Shown piece by piece: positions 13,838 to 14,272 of a stretch of 14,272 nt of DNA. Made by a program: the position numbers and the translations under genes. Within the stretch, counting starts at the first letter, position 1, and every line of letters starts with the position of its first letter. The DNA lies in assembly GCA_022013615.1 (NCBI GenBank), contig JAKLQB010000033.1, positions 1 to 14,272 on the forward strand, given 5' to 3'. The DNA is from Desulfobacterales bacterium. GTDB taxonomy: Bacteria; Desulfobacterota; DSM-4660; Desulfatiglandales; Desulfatiglandaceae. The notes beneath the pieces were generated by a model. The model ran no database searches. It saw nothing but the letters and a program-made list of their open reading frames with translations, and had not been told where the DNA came from.

Positions 13838-13850
13838 TAAATCATTGATT
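13838..13850 (-). promoter_or_regulatory. IHF consensus site upstream of sRNA copy B
   Basis: The minus strand reads AATCAATGATTTA, a full match to WATCAA-N4-TTR, centred about 60 bp upstream of the predicted start. The four free bases differ from copy A (TGAT against CTAG) while the specified bases are kept, which is what a selected site would show. Confidence 0.68.
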
Positions 13851-13912
13851 ATACCTATAAACATAAAAATGACTTGTAAGCGCTATGCTGGGAAGGTCCA
13901 ACATAGATGGCT

Positions 13913-13925
13913 CAAAATGAATCAT
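13913..13925. promoter_or_regulatory. Candidate half-conserved enhancer site for sRNA copy B
   Basis: CAAAATG-AAT-CAT repeats the left arm and first three bases of the right arm of the copy A dyad. It lies about 137 bp upstream of the predicted copy B start, where the copy A dyad is at about 146. The right arm then diverges (AGGA). This is weaker evidence than for copy A. Confidence 0.38.
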
Positions 13926-13982
13926 AGGACAATTTGCACCAGGCATTTGTTCGCTTATTTTCTTCAGATGCCCGCTGGAAGA

Positions 13983-14003
13983 TATAGGTGGTGCCCACCT
14001 ATA
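13983..14003. repeat. 21-bp perfect palindrome, possible operator
   Basis: TATAGGTGG-TGC-CCACCTATA has 9-bp arms and a 3-bp spacer, with no T-run after it. It lies about 150 bp upstream of the gene starting at 14157 and about 200 bp upstream of the copy B start. It could serve as an operator or activator site for either. The rest of 13926-14156 has no gene I can support. Confidence 0.5.
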
Positions 14004-14072
14004 ATTGAGATAATTTGTTCAAAATCAAAGAATGCGATCATACTTCAGCGCGATGAATCGGCGAAATTCCCC

Positions 14073-14101
14073 TTGACAGGACAGGCAATAAAGACAAAGA
14101 T
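14073..14101 (+). promoter_or_regulatory. Weak candidate sigma-70 promoter for the gene at 14157
   Basis: A perfect -35 TTGACA lies at 14073-14078. The hexamer 17 bp later is AAAGAT (14096-14101), a poor -10. A start near 14108 would leave a ~50-nt leader before ATG 14157. Only the -35 is convincing. Confidence 0.33.
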
Positions 14102-14156
14102 GATAAGATGTTATTAAAATAGAAAAAATCTGAAATATTCCAAGTAGAGTGGTGAA

Positions 14157-14272
14157 ATGAAAACTAAGGTAAAAGCCGAAAAGATTGTTAGTGCGGTTAA
14201 AAAAATTGACGGGATTGAAATTGTGGTGGAAAACACCGATGATGCTAAGGAGGCAATCAATCTTATCCTAAG
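14157..14272 (+). CDS. Unrecognised protein, N-terminal fragment (3' truncated)
   Basis: An ATG at 14157 opens a frame of 38 codons that runs off the window without a stop. Upstream the frame is closed by TAG at 14145-14147. The peptide begins MKTKVKAEKIVSAVKKIDG and continues IEIVVENTDDAKEAINLIL, a charged sequence with helical and strand-like alternation and third-position use like the neighbouring genes. The ribosome-binding site is weak (GAGTGG). I do not recognise a family. It is divergent from the sRNA genes, so the regulatory region 13812-14156 could serve both directions. Confidence 0.55.
   Translation, partial: MKTKVKAEKIVSAVKKIDGIEIVVENTDDAKEAINLIL

Noticed and set aside
13845..14117. 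90-residue plus-strand reading frame
   Set aside because: It starts at a TTG without a ribosome-binding site, has no recognisable domain, and runs through the IHF site, the upstream motif and the palindrome. Its composition does not look coding.
12934..14272. CRISPR array or phage attachment sites suggested by repeated blocks
   Set aside because: There are only two copies about 490-550 bp apart with gene-like promoter-to-terminator organisation. There are no regular spacers, no cas or integrase genes, and no tRNA.

Overview
The window looks like a chromosomal segment of an anaerobic Desulfobacterota (former Deltaproteobacteria) bacterium. This is inferred from gene content: a TAXI-type TRAP transporter, a ferredoxin-dependent 2-oxoacid oxidoreductase, a LarA-like protein, an MNT-HEPN protein and textbook sigma-54 promoters. 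No rRNA or tRNA gene is present to fix the taxon.

Layout. Bases 1-5500 hold the 3' end of a LysR regulator gene, a LarA-like (DUF2088) gene, a 192-bp imperfect palindromic intergenic element, a TAXI solute-binding protein and its fused 4TM/12TM permease. A hairpin separates the last two. Bases 5537-5753 are the remnant of a universal stress protein gene. Bases 5818-11080 carry a DUF1850 membrane protein, a class III aminotransferase, the alpha subunit of a 2-oxoacid:ferredoxin oxidoreductase, a beta-gamma fusion subunit of the same enzyme, and an EamA transporter. Two minus-strand genes follow: a single-chain MNT-HEPN protein, and a DapA-superfamily aldolase that most resembles 4-hydroxy-2-oxoglutarate aldolase (HOGA). 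Bases 12934-14156 contain no convincing protein gene. A new plus-strand gene starts at 14157 and runs off the end.

How the genes may work together (inference). The plus-strand cluster reads as uptake and catabolism of an amino acid or organic acid. The TRAP system imports it, the aminotransferase makes the 2-oxoacid, and the oxidoreductase decarboxylates it to an acyl-CoA with electrons going to ferredoxin. The LarA-like protein may isomerise a 2-hydroxy acid. The nearby HOGA-type aldolase would fit a hydroxylated C5 substrate, but it lies on the opposite strand and its link is unproven.

Most unusual part: 13022-13930 (minus strand) appears to hold two tandem paralogous small-RNA genes. Each has a near-perfect sigma-54 -24/-12 promoter, an IHF consensus site centred near -60, a CAAAATG-N3-CAT upstream motif near -140, a conserved ~100-nt 5' core, and an identical strong intrinsic terminator. 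The terminator loop exposes a CCUCCUCC anti-Shine-Dalgarno sequence. The two copies differ by an indel that breaks the reading frame, which argues for RNA rather than protein. The arrangement recalls CCUCCUCCC-motif sRNAs of alphaproteobacteria but with sigma-54 control. I know of no described family matching it.
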